Assembly (NCBI RefSeq): GCF_033568475.1
Contig: NC_133121.1
Location: 135,998,375 to 136,062,374, forward strand
Length of the DNA stretch: 64,000 nucleotides
DNA from: Henckelia pumila
Lineage: Eukaryota; Streptophyta; Magnoliopsida; Lamiales; Gesneriaceae
Direction of reading: 5' to 3'
Positions 20,521 to 32,902 of this stretch are shown here, piece after piece. Numbering within the stretch: the first letter of the stretch is position 1; every line of letters begins with the position of its first letter. Under the pieces are notes generated by a model that was given only the letters and a program-made list of their open reading frames with translations, did no database searches and was not told the DNA's origin. The position numbers and the translations under genes are program-made.

Positions 20521-21704
20521 AAAGTAAATTACTACACTAAATATTTATTAAGTTAGAAGGAGGCTATTTTCTTAATTGAATTTTGGTTGGGGCCTATTTT
20601 TCTAAATCTTCCTGCAAAAATTGGTCTCTACACTCCATTAAATTCACGGACTACACTCCATCACTCCATCAAATTCACGGACCATGTGTCATTGTCGGTA
20701 CTTGGTGGATGGGGCCGGATCGTCCGCTGTCTGTGACAGTATTTAACGGTACTTTTGCATCACACTGCATTCCACTTTACGGTATGTTTTTCCCCCAAAC
20801 TCTTCATTGTATTTAATCAACAATTACTTGCAAACTATATATATATATATATATGATGTGGACTTGACAAAACATTTTAACTGGGAAAATATTGAATTAT
20901 AAATATGGATTAAACCGAAAAAATGAAAATTCACATCGATAAATAGGAAAGTGAATCGAATAAAACCAAAATTCTTATTTAAGACACAAATGTTAAAACT
21001 GAAGTATATATGATTCAATTTTTCGGTTATATATGTCAAAATTAGACAAACAAAAAAATATAAATTTAAGTAAATTAATAGTTTTGATTTTGATTTTGAC
21101 TATATATTTTATAAAATGATATTTAGTTAATAAGTATATTTTATTTATTTTATTTTATTTGATTATTATTTGTTTAAATTATTACAATTTATTTAAATTT
21201 TTAAATCAATAAATTAAATTATTATTTGTTTAACTTATTACAATTTATTTAAATGTTTAAATCAATAAATTAAATAAAAATAATATCTATACTATCTATA
21301 CTATCTTATCTATACTTCTATACTATCTATAGTCTATACTATCGTATCAAGGTTGAGTGCCTTGTAGTAACTATTTTTTGGTGTGTTATGAAATACTAAA
21401 AATCATCTTCCAATTCTACCTTTTTTTATTTACCTTTTCTCAACTTTTTTCCGCTAACCTCTTCCAAGTTCCACATTTTTTTCAACGAATCTTTATCATG
21501 TTTGATTCTATGATTAATTTCACACGTATATATCTCAAATATCAATTTGATTATATTAGCATTTTAAATTTATATTATCCTCCCAATAATTAATTTTCAA
21601 CTACTAAACAATAAATTATTTAATAAATAAAAACTCATAAAATATTCATATATTATATCACACGCAATTGTGTGTGCTTCTGTCGCTAGTTTTTATAATT
21701 TTTA

Positions 21705-21742
<38 letters not shown>

Positions 21743-22529
21743 CTACCCATTAGACAACATATTTTTGTTTACCAAAATGATCTTGATGTGATATAGCTAT
21801 TACAAATTTGTTTTTTTTTGTTTGTTTTTTAAAATTTCGACATTTCAAATTATAGTTTAATCTCTTGATAATTTTTTACAATTACAATATTACTCTTATT
21901 TGAATATAAATCAAATTAATTACAAAAATATTATACAAGCACAGAACGCGTGCATCAATACACTTATATAATTAAAGAATCTGTCAATTAGAGAAAAAAA
22001 TGTCACTTTTTTTTTTCAAAATCACTCTTATATGATATAGATATTAATTTTTCGTTTTTTGTTTTTGTTCGTGTTTTTTTCCTTTCAATATTTCAAATTG
22101 TAATTAAGTCTCTCAATAATTTTACACCTATAATATTATAACTATTTGAATATAAATAAAATTAATTATAATTAAGTCTCTCAATAATTTTACAGCTATA
22201 ATATTAAAACTATTTGAATATAAATAAAATCAATTAAAAAAAATATACAAATACACAACGCGTGCATCCATACACTAGTTTAAGTAGTTATTCCGAATGA
22301 ATAAATCAAACTAAAATAATAATAATACTATAAATAAACAGTTCAAATATCATATTACATATTCTTAAAATTGAAAATAAAAAAAATCCAAATAAAATTA
22401 TTTAAAAACCAAATTAAAATGATGGAAGAGAAATAAGTTTTTTTATTGGACCCTTCTACCCCCACAAATCTGTTAAACCCAAGCGTCTCACATTTACCGA
22501 CCGAAATTCATTTTTTAATAAGAAGAAAA
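20521..22529. other. AT-rich intergenic region with simple repeats and diverged duplications
   Basis: Holds a direct repeat of a CCATYAAATTCACGGAC block (about 20635-20690); AT runs near 20838-20854; an approximate 66-bp tandem duplication at about 21160-21285; a CTATACTAT microsatellite-like stretch at 21286-21348; (AT)n at 21708-21741; and two related blocks (about 21840-21970 and 22085-22275) that share a TATTTGAATATAAATMAAAT segment and end ACGCGTGCATC-ATACACT, probably copies of one non-autonomous element. Within the second block a 70-bp unit is duplicated (about 22095-22235). The last ~100 bases are mS29 promoter/5'UTR. Confidence 0.55.
21708..21741. repeat. (AT)n microsatellite
   Basis: An uninterrupted alternating A/T tract of about 34 bases. 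Confidence 0.95.
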
Positions 22530-25500
22530 ATGCTTCTCCGATCGCTTCACCGAGGAACCGCCGCCGCAACTGTACTCAGACAATCGCAGTGGCGGCTCCC
22601 CATCAGCCGGAGCTTGGCTTCGACTAACCCTACTAAACCCATCCCTACGAAAGGCAAAAAACCCAAGTCGAGAATTGATGCCAAGGAAATGACTGAAGAA
22701 ATTCAGGCGACGGACCCCCTATTTTCCGTCAAGGAAGAGGCAGAGCTCCGACGACGTCAATTGGCGGAGGACGAAAAGAACCCTGCTCTTGACGTGGGCC
22801 CAAACGGCCGCCCTCTCTTTACCTCAGCGCCATCTCTTTCTGTGCTTACCAAAGACGACGTTAACACTTACTTCAAATTCAGGTGGCGAATTGGTTTTCT
22901 CATGTTGTTTTTAAGTTAAGGTTTGTGATCTTTGAGAAACAGATGACTAAGACTTTGCATTTTGAGCTTTGGTCGTTGTTCTGGTTTGTTCGATTGGAAA
23001 AAAAATTGAAATTTATGATTTGGTGCAATGGGTTGCTGTTTCAAACTGAGTTCCATATGGATTCTCTTTGCTGACATTCATTCTGCTCAATGTGTGTGGT
23101 ATTTATTTTGTATCTGCAAATAAATAGTTGGTGGCAATTCAAATTCAGACCAGTATAGATTCTTAGGATCATGGTCACACATATTCATTTCTCGCTGCAT
23201 TCTATGCATGTTGATTAGTGAATATTTTAAATGGATTAATAGGAGGGAGGAGTGGAAAGAGATGCTACCAGAAGGTGTGCCCATGGGAATGGTGAAGGAG
23301 TTTGAGACCTCGAGCAGGAGTGCCTTGCTGGTCCGGCAGAGTTTTATTGATCTTCGCGATAATTTCAGGCGGGCCGCAGATCCTTTGTTCGTGCAAAATA
23401 ATGAAGGTTCACTTTTGCTGATTTCATTATTTGTTAGTATTTTTTACCGTAACGGTAGGTATTGAATCCTAAGATGGCTATGACAACAGGCCATTTACTC
23501 ATGCTGTCTTAACTGAGAATTCCCATGGACAAGACCATTATTGAAAAGGCTGGCAGAGAATTTTCAACATATCCTTCTAGATCGATGCTCTGTGAATAGG
23601 CTGGCAGACCATGATTGAGAACTTTTAGCAACCTCTTCATACCCATTAGAAGAAAAGAGATACGGAAAAAAAATGATTTAGTTTTGAGTCCATTGTCGAA
23701 CATGCATTGAACTGTGTTAATAATCTGGTCAATGTTTTTAAAAGCCCAAGTCATGTGCCTAGGTGCAGGGGCTGAGCATCTTGTTTTAATGTTCAAGAGG
23801 CTCATCTCGTGTGCCGAAACACTATCTTTGGCGAATGTGTACTTTGGCCATGAAGCATGCCTCTTGGTGCACTTTAAAGCCTCGATTCATAATTCAAGTG
23901 TATGGATTCCTTTTTGTGTTTACCTGGGTTTGAACCAAGATCTTTCCCCTATTGGGAGAGGTTTATGCCACTACACCACCAGGGTGGTGGCCATTTAAGT
24001 GTGAATTCTGAATATAAAGTAAAGTGACTCTCTGCCCAATTATATCTCAGCTCCCAAAGTTCGAAAGCAAATTGTACTGGATGGTCTTTTGAGTTGCGGG
24101 AAAAGTATCACCCTAGCAATGCTTGTTCATTGGGCTCGCCTAGAAGGTTGGCTTGTGCTTTATGTCCCAAGAGGTAAAGATTGGACACATGGTGGACTTT
24201 TTTATAAAAATCCTCATACTGGTCTGTGGGATACACCAGTGCAAGCCACAAACATTTTGCAGGTACATAATTAATTTCTTTCTGGTAAAGGATTTTATTT
24301 ACTATGAGCAATATTCTTGTTTTTGGTGATGCGATCTCTTTGAGTATGAGTGCAAAAAATAGTGTATTTCTAGAGTCGGTCTGTGCCAAATCGGAGCAAT
24401 CATTCACTATGACTGCATTGCATATGTTCAAACATATGAAGCTCGTGAATAAAATACAACTGGAACTCGTACTTGTATAAAAGTATGTTAAATTGAGAGT
24501 GTTTTGCTGGATGTTACATGGATTACATCTATGTATGTCTTGTATTTTATTTTTTTTGTTTGAGAAGAATGCAAAAGAAGGCTTTAATTTTGTTTTTTTG
24601 CAATAAGTATCAGGTAGTTTCTAAAACTACGGTTCCTGAACTCATTGACGAATTTTGAAATTTTTTCTGTCAACTAATTGGTGAATTTTGATATTGTTTT
24701 TTGTTGAATTATTAATGGTATTTAATGCAAATGGTACCAAATGAAATCTGAAATTAGATGCATTAGTTACTCTACTATGCCCCTTCTATATAACGTTCAT
24801 GCACTTTCAATGACACTTTAAATTCTGCCTTTTTTATAGGATTTTTTGAAGTACAACAAGTCATGTTTGCAAGGATTAAAGTGCAACATGCATGATCCTA
24901 TTCCATTGGGAGAGGGTGCTGGTGTCGGGTGGCCGAAAGGTAGTGACAAAATGCAAATTTCAAAAGACGCAACTCTTTTCGAGCTTGTTCAAGCTGGAAT
25001 AAATGACACACATGCTGCTGTTGGAGTGGTGGTTCGGTTGAGGGAGGAATTGTCGAAAGTGTCCAGTGTCCCTGTTCTTATTGCAGTTGATCAAGTGAGT
25101 CTTTAATTTCTTCTTGTATTTTCTTTTTTAAATTTTTTTGAGGGGCGGCTGCAGCTGCATTATTTTTCATAACATTTTTGACATCCATCTCATTTGTGTT
25201 ACTTTGACCTGAACAGTATAACAGTTGGTTCACATTCAGTGATTACGAGGAACCTGCAACAGTTCGCTCTTGCCGAGCTATTCATGCCCGAGATTTGGCC
25301 ACTGTAAGAATTGATATGCTTGCTGATAATTTGTTCAAATGTTTCTTTTTATCGTTAGTATACAGGCATTTCAATTCGTTGTTCATGAATTTCTTCGATT
25401 AGATTTTCAAATGACGTAGAGATAATTTGTGACACGTCTATGAGAAAGCCTCAGTGGTAAATTTTTGTACTAGACGTCAAAAGTGGTTGTCATCTGGCTT

Positions 25501-26511
25501 CTTTTGGGTGAATAAACTTCATTTACCATCTCCCGAAACCTAGCATGGTTCTTACTTGGTGACGCTTATAATCCCAAATATGAATGAGAGTCAAAATGGA
25601 CATGAATTCTGTGGTTAACTTTCGCAAATATTTACTTATCTATATTTGTTGTTATAAGTGAATTTTACTGTCTAGGTCAAAGCATTTAGGTCTATGATGC
25701 ATGAGAATATGATGGTGGGTGCTTTTTCTCATTCAACTGCTGTTGGGAAACTGCGGCAAGAACTACCTGATGTTCCCATTGATGCTCGAATCAATTTGCC
25801 TCGGTACAATTTGGATGAAGCTGATACGGTCTGCCACTACTATCTCAGGTTTGATTCTCTACTGTATTGATGGGGTTGTCAATCACCGTTGTGTTAGAAC
25901 TTCAAAATCCTAATTTAGAGTTCCATTAGTTAAAGCATCTGAAGTTAATGTTTTTAGTTGGTTCTATCATCCTCATCGGAATGCTTTAGATAACATAGCT
26001 AAACCAACTTCATCCCTTCGCTGCCAAGAAAGAAAATTGTTGAGGTTTTATTGCATTGAAATGCGTTTGTAGTAGTTGAAGCTTTTGCTTCCATTTTTCA
26101 ATGAACTACTCTATTAAGTATTTGGCGGGGTAGGTTTGCCGTCCAATTCTTCTAAGGCGGGTCTATTGTCAATTGATCATATAAGGAAACACAATCTTTG
26201 GTTCCACAAAGCCATCACTTCCTTTCAGTCTTATTATAGTTTAGATCCTCTGATACTCATTGTGTAGAATGATGCAACGCATAAGCATCCTAATGTGCTT
26301 TCTTATTTACGTTCAGGCGAACTATTTATAGATAAATAAACATCTATTTGTTGTGGATTGATAAATTTCAAAATTTGAATATGGCATTTCATGTGACAGG
26401 CAAAGACTAGTCAAACGGGATTCGTTTTCAGAGGACAACTGGAAGAAGATTTTCTTCTTGTCAAATGGAAATGGAACAGAGTTTAGATACTTGGTTCCAT
26501 TCATGCGGTAA
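22530..26511 (+). CDS. DAP3: Mitochondrial small-subunit ribosomal protein mS29 (DAP3 family)
   Basis: GTP-binding component of the mitochondrial small ribosomal subunit. Seven exons join in frame: 22530-22882, 23246-23406, 24051-24262, 24840-25094, 25217-25303, 25676-25848, 26400-26511, giving about 450 aa. Exon 2 could instead start at 23243, adding one Arg. The N-terminus (MLLRSLHRGTAA…) is Arg/Ser-rich and lacks acids, fitting a mitochondrial presequence. The DAP3 P-loop is G-LLSC-GKS at about residues 183-190, followed by a WARLEGWLVLYVPRGKDW strand. Later blocks include VPVLIAVDQYNSWF and the C-terminal LSNGNGTEFRYLVPFMR. All introns are GT-AG and phases agree. Intron 2 contains a SINE. 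No lesion is visible. Confidence 0.93.
23740..23995 (-). mobile_element. tRNA-derived SINE in an mS29 intron
   Basis: On the minus strand a head CCACCACCCTGGTGG is followed by an A-box-like TGGTGTAGTGGCATAAACC and a B-box-like GGTTCAAACCC (inverse of about 23926-23936), with tRNA-like spacing. It lies wholly inside intron 2 of mS29. The tail end and target duplication are not resolved, so the left border is approximate. Confidence 0.6.
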
Positions 26512-27399
26512 CCCCCAAAGGTTGCTCAAATGACTACATCACTGAGATCATGACAATGTGAAGCCAGTGCACTTATCTATCAAGTATCTGACTGCGGAAG
26601 GCATCAGCAAAAGTCAGGTTCATTTTTTTGCCGACGTAAATGTTGGAAAATATTTGCTTATCTATTTGGACTAGGACTGAGTTTCACCTCGATCATCTAC
26701 CGGAGAGCACAACATGTTACAGAATGAAACATTCTTCATTTATATCATTTGCAACCAGGGGGGCATGTTGTGATCCGCCCCGCTTTTTGTAACGTGCTTC
26801 TCGCATCATGTCCGGGCATTTATTTGTTAAACTTTGTATCTGTCGCACACATTTTTTTACCTGCGCGATATGTTACTCGTCGTCGGTACGCGAATATGCC
26901 GCGAATATGCCTTGAAATAAATTCGTTAGGGGAATTTTTGAATTTTTATGTTTTTTTTTTTTTGAGAATACAAGTATAAGATTACATCAATATTACAAAT
27001 GCACAATTACAATAATGTTATTAAATTGTCCGCACAACCAACAAGGCTTGAGCATGAACTTAAGACTTGCTTATTTCGAGCAAAGAAATTACTAAATTTA
27101 TCTAAATAAATTAGAAAAACTATTTGTATTCAGCGAAAATCAAATCTGAGACCTGATCTCAAGGCCTCACCCTTAGCCATTGGGCTAAGGGCTCATTGGC
27201 TTTATGTTGTCGTCTTACCAACACGAGTTATTCGATATGAAAGTTGAAAATTGTGATAGAGATGTGTTGATGGTTGATTTTCTACATCCAGCCTACTTTT
27301 CTTTTACATTTCAGCGAACCAATAGAATAAAATATGAATAAAAATTAAACGTAACCAGATAAAAGTTTGAACTAGCAAATTAGAAGACAAAAATTGCAA
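26512..27399. other. Intergenic: mS29 3' flank and convergent gene end, with a SINE
   Basis: The two genes converge here. The first ~200 bases probably include the mS29 3'UTR. The interval also contains the SINE-like element at 26951-27200. No coding frame recognised. Confidence 0.5.
26951..27200 (-). mobile_element. tRNA-derived SINE-like element with poly(A) tail
   Basis: A T13 run at 26951-26963 is the poly(A) tail read on the minus strand. The minus-strand head near 27200-27140 has an A-box-like TTAGCCCAATGGCTAAGG and a B-box-like AGGTCTCAGATT. TTTATGTT flanks both ends (26945-26952 and 27201-27208), a possible short target duplication that partly overlaps the tail. The boxes are weaker than in the other SINEs here. 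Confidence 0.5.
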
Positions 27400-30300
27400 T
27401 CAAACAGCAATCTTTTTGCGAGACTCTAATTCACCATTCCACGAATTCCAAGCGATCTTAACTTCGTTCAACTGGGATTCTGGAATCCTAGTGTTGGCGT
27501 CTAGTATTTCAACCCAGTCCTTCCATGGATCCTTCGAAGGGTCTAAAAAAGTGGCCAACTGAGGTAACATCACAGAACTATAGAAATCATCAACCATGTC
27601 GAGGACCTGTTCTGATTCAACCAATGTCAACATTTCGGGCCTTCTTATGTTCCCCGGTCGTTTTCGGATAGCAAAATTATTCCCCCTCAGTACTAGAACT
27701 TCAGATGGAGCAATGGGCATAACAATCCTGGAGAACTTGGATAAGGACAACTGCAAAATGTCTCTGGGAAGTAAACTGCGCTTTATTGCCACGGCTGTTC
27801 CTACCATTTTGCGAATCTGGTAATTCGTTATTGAACAAGTTAAGCAAAGGTCTTGGATAGCAGAAAGGTAAGCAAAAGTATAATAGCTTAACCACCAAAC
27901 ATACAGCACAAACACCAACTCATCTAAAAAACATGTTTCCTTACGGAAAAAGCATGTATTATTTACCCTCTAACATGTAGAACCTGCGTTTTAGTTTAGT
28001 TTAGGTGATCGGGTTTAGGAAGGTTGGGACGAAGGTAGGTGTAGGGCGGGGGGCGGGGAGGACTTCTCCATTTCTTAGGCATAGTATATCCTTCGCTCTT
28101 TTATCTTCAACATCCTAGGACATTCCCATGTAACACATGATATATACGTAGGTTCAATACTTCAAATAATAACCTGAAACCAGGATAAGAGCATGTTTCC
28201 TCCCGCAAAATCATCAGTAGAAAAATAATCAGGTAATAGGAAATTGTTCACATCAATCGCTGCTCGAAGTTTTGGTTGAGAAGTTGTTATTCATGTACCC
28301 TACAATTTATCCTAGAAGGCAAAATATTGCAGGAACTGTTAAGTGACATCCATTATATTGTTACCGTTCTTAAAAGGAACACAAAGTTCGTCCAAACCTC
28401 CACTTCTCACTTTTGTACAAAAAATGTGCAGACCAACACCAACAAAAGATAGTTAAAAATGAAAAGGACCTCCATAAAATCTCGAAGAACTTACTTGATG
28501 TAGCATGAACGACTCTCCACAAATGGATATCTCAATGTAATTCAAACCAGACAACTGCTCCAATTTTCCGCAACAACACTGAAATATCTTACGGAAATGA
28601 GAACCACTGAGTTTGTCCTTTGCATCAGTTTCATGCAACCACCGAGCAAGCACAGGTAACGTGGGGTCTAGTTTTTTCAAGTTGTCTGCTTCTTCATCAA
28701 AAGGTCCAGTTAAAGTTTGATCAGAGCCTGGAAAATGAGGGTTATGCTCCTCAACAGAATCTGTAGCCAAAGTTGTTACATGAATATCTTCTCCATCATT
28801 TTCCTCTAACATGGAGCCGTTTTGCACATTTGATGAAATTTTCCTCTTCCTGGCAGAATCATTTCCAGCAGAGCTTTTCGAAGGAAATTGTTTTCTGTAT
28901 TTAGCTCGAACTGTATAATTGTGGAATGGATGTTCTCCCTGGAACACCGTTCATTAATGCAAACTAGTTGATGAAAGATATAGAACGAAGGTTGATTCAG
29001 ACAATACAGAGCCACCGACATTGTATCATCGTGCATTATAGAGGTTCTGCGTACTGATATATAACTTCAATGCCAATTAAATCTGTCTAGATTCATTTTA
29101 CAATAGCATAATATAAGTACAGAAGGTGGCCAACTTTGCATTTACAAAAAGTTACTTGCACGAGATAGGCATATGGTGACTTCTACAGAAGTCTAGAAAG
29201 AAGAGACCAATAGCCCCACAGTCACAGAGAATTATGCTGCTGGTTCTAAGATAAAATTTTTTACTCAATGAGCAGATACCCAAATTCCAAACTCCTCTAA
29301 ACACATCAATTTTAAATACCTTGAAGTAATTCAATATATCATTGAAATCTGATATATGATGACCAGCTTCAACAGCAGTAGAAGTTTCTTTCACTCCAAT
29401 AATATCAGCAGGAAGAAGATAAGAATATTTACGGATGCTACATTCTCTTCGGGCATCAAAACTCCTGAAAATAAGGTGACCAATTAGCAAATGCTTATAA
29501 ACCAAATGAACAATGTGTGAGAGAAACATAAAGTAGAATTCACTTTTGGCAAGCACATAAGTGGTAGTGCCAAAATTAGGAGATGATAATTTTTGGATGC
29601 ATTGCTAAACAAAACCATGACAGTGTACAAACATTGAATTATTGGTCTTTTACCTTTCACTCGAGCTATCTTTCAAACATAAGGCGGACAAAGACAGTTC
29701 CACCAAAAAAGAACATAAACCACATAGGAAACTTTCGGTCAATCAAATAGTTATATGAGAATTCTCAAGGAAAGACCAATAGCACAAGGTAAACTGAGTT
29801 ACTCAACTTGCTACATTTGTAAACTTTCGCAGGCTATTCAGCATTGGCCAAATGGTTGGGACTCAAAATGGCACTGGAGTTTATTCAAAAAAAATAAATA
29901 AATAAAGGCACTGGAGTACCTTCTATATCACGACTTTAAGTAAAAAGGCACCATCACTATAGACAAACTACCTTTGTGAAGGTACAATGCTGAAGACTCT
30001 TATGTTTTCAGGAAGATGTGAATTTATATGACCAGCAAGAATAAAGCCATGAGGATCATTGTTCCAAGCAAATTCAGGTATCTCCATTTTGAGGGATATC
30101 ATGGTCGCCAATGAATGAACCTAAAATGCATAACAAGGAAACGAACCAATTGCATAAAATGCATGTGGAATACACCCTTTGCAAAATAACACATAATAAT
30201 ATATGGCTTACCCCTTTGTCGGTTCGACTACTTCTTGCCCATCCAATTTTGTGCAAATCCCCAAAATTGCTCTCTCTAATCCCACCAGCACCGAAAATTG

Positions 30301-31293
30301 CCTTTTCTAGTTCACCTTCAACAGCTATATCAAAAAACCATCCTATTTAAGTAAATCCCATCCAATGCTTTCTTGTCTCACGCAGGATTCCATAAATCAA
30401 GAATTTTGTTGAAATTGAATAGGCGAACCATATAATCATCATGGTAATACACATTGGAAAATCCACGAATTAATTTCGATGCGAGAACCAATTTTCCCTC
30501 AAATCTTTACAGTCACTTCACTCACAATACACTAAGAAATAGCAACTGGCACAAAGTGTCGTCATTATCACCGAGACAATTATGCTATAAGAAATTTGTT
30601 ATTGTTCGCACATCTAGGACGAGGTGTTCCAAAGTCAAAACCATGATATATACATCAATACCCTCTTTCAACAAAGTCAAAATAACATCTAAAGGCAGCT
30701 CTATGTCTCAGATCAATACAAAGATTTTTTATTTCTTCTGCATGTTCAGATAAACGTAATCCCATTACTTTAATGCTACACTCAGCTCCTTTTCCCATCG
30801 AATCAACATCTCACCGACACCAACAGAGAAAAGCAACAAGAACACTACACCACAAGGAATTCCCGAGAAAAGCAGGACAAGAAAGATCTTACTCGAAAAT
30901 GCAAGTTCATCTCTTTGAATTTGCAAACCTGCGGCGTCATAAAAGAGATATATCACCAACAGAAAGTATGACAGGAAAAAAAAACCTCTGCAATGAATTA
31001 ATAACATCAATCATGCCACACCACGGAGAAAACAAAGAAAAGGGAATGATACCTCGGTAATCAGAACCCACGTAGCCGACGCGCATGACTACTTTCTTCT
31101 TGCGAAAGGGTTCCCATTTGCGGGCAGTCCCCAGCAGCTGCGGAGGAGCTGTGTCGGGTGCAGCGGAAGATGAAGTGGAGCAGTGCAAGAGGATTATCTT
31201 GAAAAACTTAATCTTGTTTCTGGATTTCAGTGTCTTAGCAGGAGAAAACAAACATGGGGCAATTGGAGTTCGCAGAAGATTGGAAAAAACCAT
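27400..31293 (-). CDS. TruA-family tRNA pseudouridine synthase, probably organellar
   Basis: Isomerises specific uridines of tRNA to pseudouridine. Seven minus-strand exons join in frame: 31053-31293, 30893-30928, 30212-30324, 29972-30120, 29320-29464, 28495-28938, 27400-27816, giving 514 aa. The first ~60 residues are rich in Ser/Arg/Lys and poor in acids, fitting a transit peptide; the core begins [16 protein letters not shown]. The catalytic loop is [11 protein letters not shown], with the nucleophile at about Asp128, split by an intron after RTDKG. Further family blocks are [29 protein letters not shown], and [10 protein letters not shown] near the C-terminal third. An insert of ~110 residues (about 270-400) between family blocks is acidic and Ser-rich. 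The target tRNA and organelle are not evident. The ATG at 31293 is the first in the frame. Confidence 0.9.
28044..28058 (+). other. G-rich tract in a TruA intron
   Basis: GGGCGGGGGGCGGGG, with further GG pairs on both sides, lies within the intron between 27817 and 28494. Guanines are on the strand opposite the mRNA. It could form a two- or three-tier G-quadruplex. Confidence 0.4.
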
Positions 31294-32902
31294 GATTTCC
31301 AGAGATTCAGGGAAACAAATTTGCAAGAATGAGGCACTGGCACACACTCGCGGACTCACTTGGCTTGCCCATTGCTGCCTTGAAACCCCTGTGATATGAA
31401 TATCCTAAAAAAATTCATCTTTTGCTTTCCAATATATTATATTTTCTTATTTTTAAAAATAAATAAATAATTTTATTTTACAAATATATTATTGATTGTC
31501 CAATATATAAACACTTGAATAGTAATAAATTTTTTAGCCCACTTTTTATGAATGATGCAAAGGGTTTTTACCATATAGTACCCATTTTCCTCCTTTATGT
31601 TTACGATTTCCGAAATGATCTTTATTCTATTTTGTTAGTCTAAATCTTGCCTAAACTTTTTTGAGATGCACTTATTTTGAGGGGACAATTAAATATATAT
31701 GTATATTCTTATTTTTTATTCAGTCAAAAGGAGTATTGAGTTTTCAAAAAATTTCATTTAAAAATAGTTTGATCTTTTCACTTATTTTCGTCCATTTTAT
31801 GTAACATTTTTATCAAAATCATCCATATTCTATTTGGTCCTCCAAATTTGTTCCTAAATTTTCATAAATATACTGATTTACCACTTTACTACTCGAAAGT
31901 CGAAACCATAGACGATTGACTCCCCCTACCTCATTTTCCCACAATTTTGTGAACCCTATTTGCTCCTCATAGTTGGTTGGCGAAATCGAAAGATTTTAGC
32001 TAGAATCGAACGAGGACAAATGTGAACGAGTTCATGATATTTTGATAAACGTATGTATGTCTATTGACTGTTGTACATATACTTAATACAAAATCTAATT
32101 TCAACGTATAATTTTTTTTTTAGAATATAGAGAGATTTAACGAAATGAGCGCAATTAAGAAAGTTCAGACAAAATCAGATGAAGACCATTATGAAAAAAA
32201 AAGATATATAAACACTAAAGGACAAAAATAAATGTTATAATTGGGTACATTGTCTTTGGATCTCTAAAAAATGGAATTTGGAATTGAATTTTAAATAATG
32301 AAATTGGAATTTCATTTTGATGTTTGGCAGAAAGTTAAAATATATTTTGAAATTTGATAGTATAAATTTTATATAAATGATATTTTGTAAATTTTTTTTG
32401 AAGAAAACTTAAAATTTATAACTAACCTATATACATTTATTATTAAAAATAATTTAATTATTTTTATGAAACCAAATCCCATGAAATCCCATGAAATTCG
32501 ACCAATTTTATAAGAATTTCAATTAGGTAATTGAAATCTCATTAAATCCAATCAGATATCAATCCCGTTTTGAAATCTCGTTTTGCCAAACACTAAGATA
32601 GTATTTTCAATTACAAATCCTATGTAAATCCATAATTCCAAACACAAATATGTGAACTTCCCTTAGTGTTAGAGCCGTAATATACACACATATTAAGAAT
32701 AAAAATTTTAACAATAAAATATTTGAATTAAATTTATTTATATATAAATATAAATAAATAAAATAATAATGTAGAATAGGAAGGAGGTGAAGTAACAAGC
32801 AGCCAAGAACAGAAGCAGGTTTTTATCTTCTTCTCCGCCCCTTACCTTCGACTCTGCTTCTACTTTCCCTGCAATCTTTCGATCCTATACACAGATTTTG
32901 CA
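31294..32902. other. Divergent intergenic region between the TruA gene and TIC110
   Basis: The two genes are transcribed apart, so promoters of both lie here. Sequence between 31420 and 32250 is AT-rich with nothing recognised. A MITE-like element occupies about 32258-32647. The stretch 32780-32902 is pyrimidine-rich and probably TIC110 5'UTR. Confidence 0.5.
32258..32647 (+). mobile_element. MITE-like element, family A copy 1
   Basis: This AT-rich block matches the reverse complement of 58048-58399 along its length. Shared landmarks in order are TTGGAT-CT-TAAAAAAT, AATTTCATTT, CAAATCCCATGAAAT, CGACCAATTTT, AATCCCGTTTT and GCCAAACAC. No coding capacity. The ends are not defined to the base. 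The interspersed copy in opposite orientation is the evidence for mobility. Confidence 0.65.

Noticed and set aside
30773-31399. Plus-strand frames opposite the TruA first exon
   Set aside because: The minus-strand frame joins in phase to six further exons with TruA motifs; the plus frames have no motif support.
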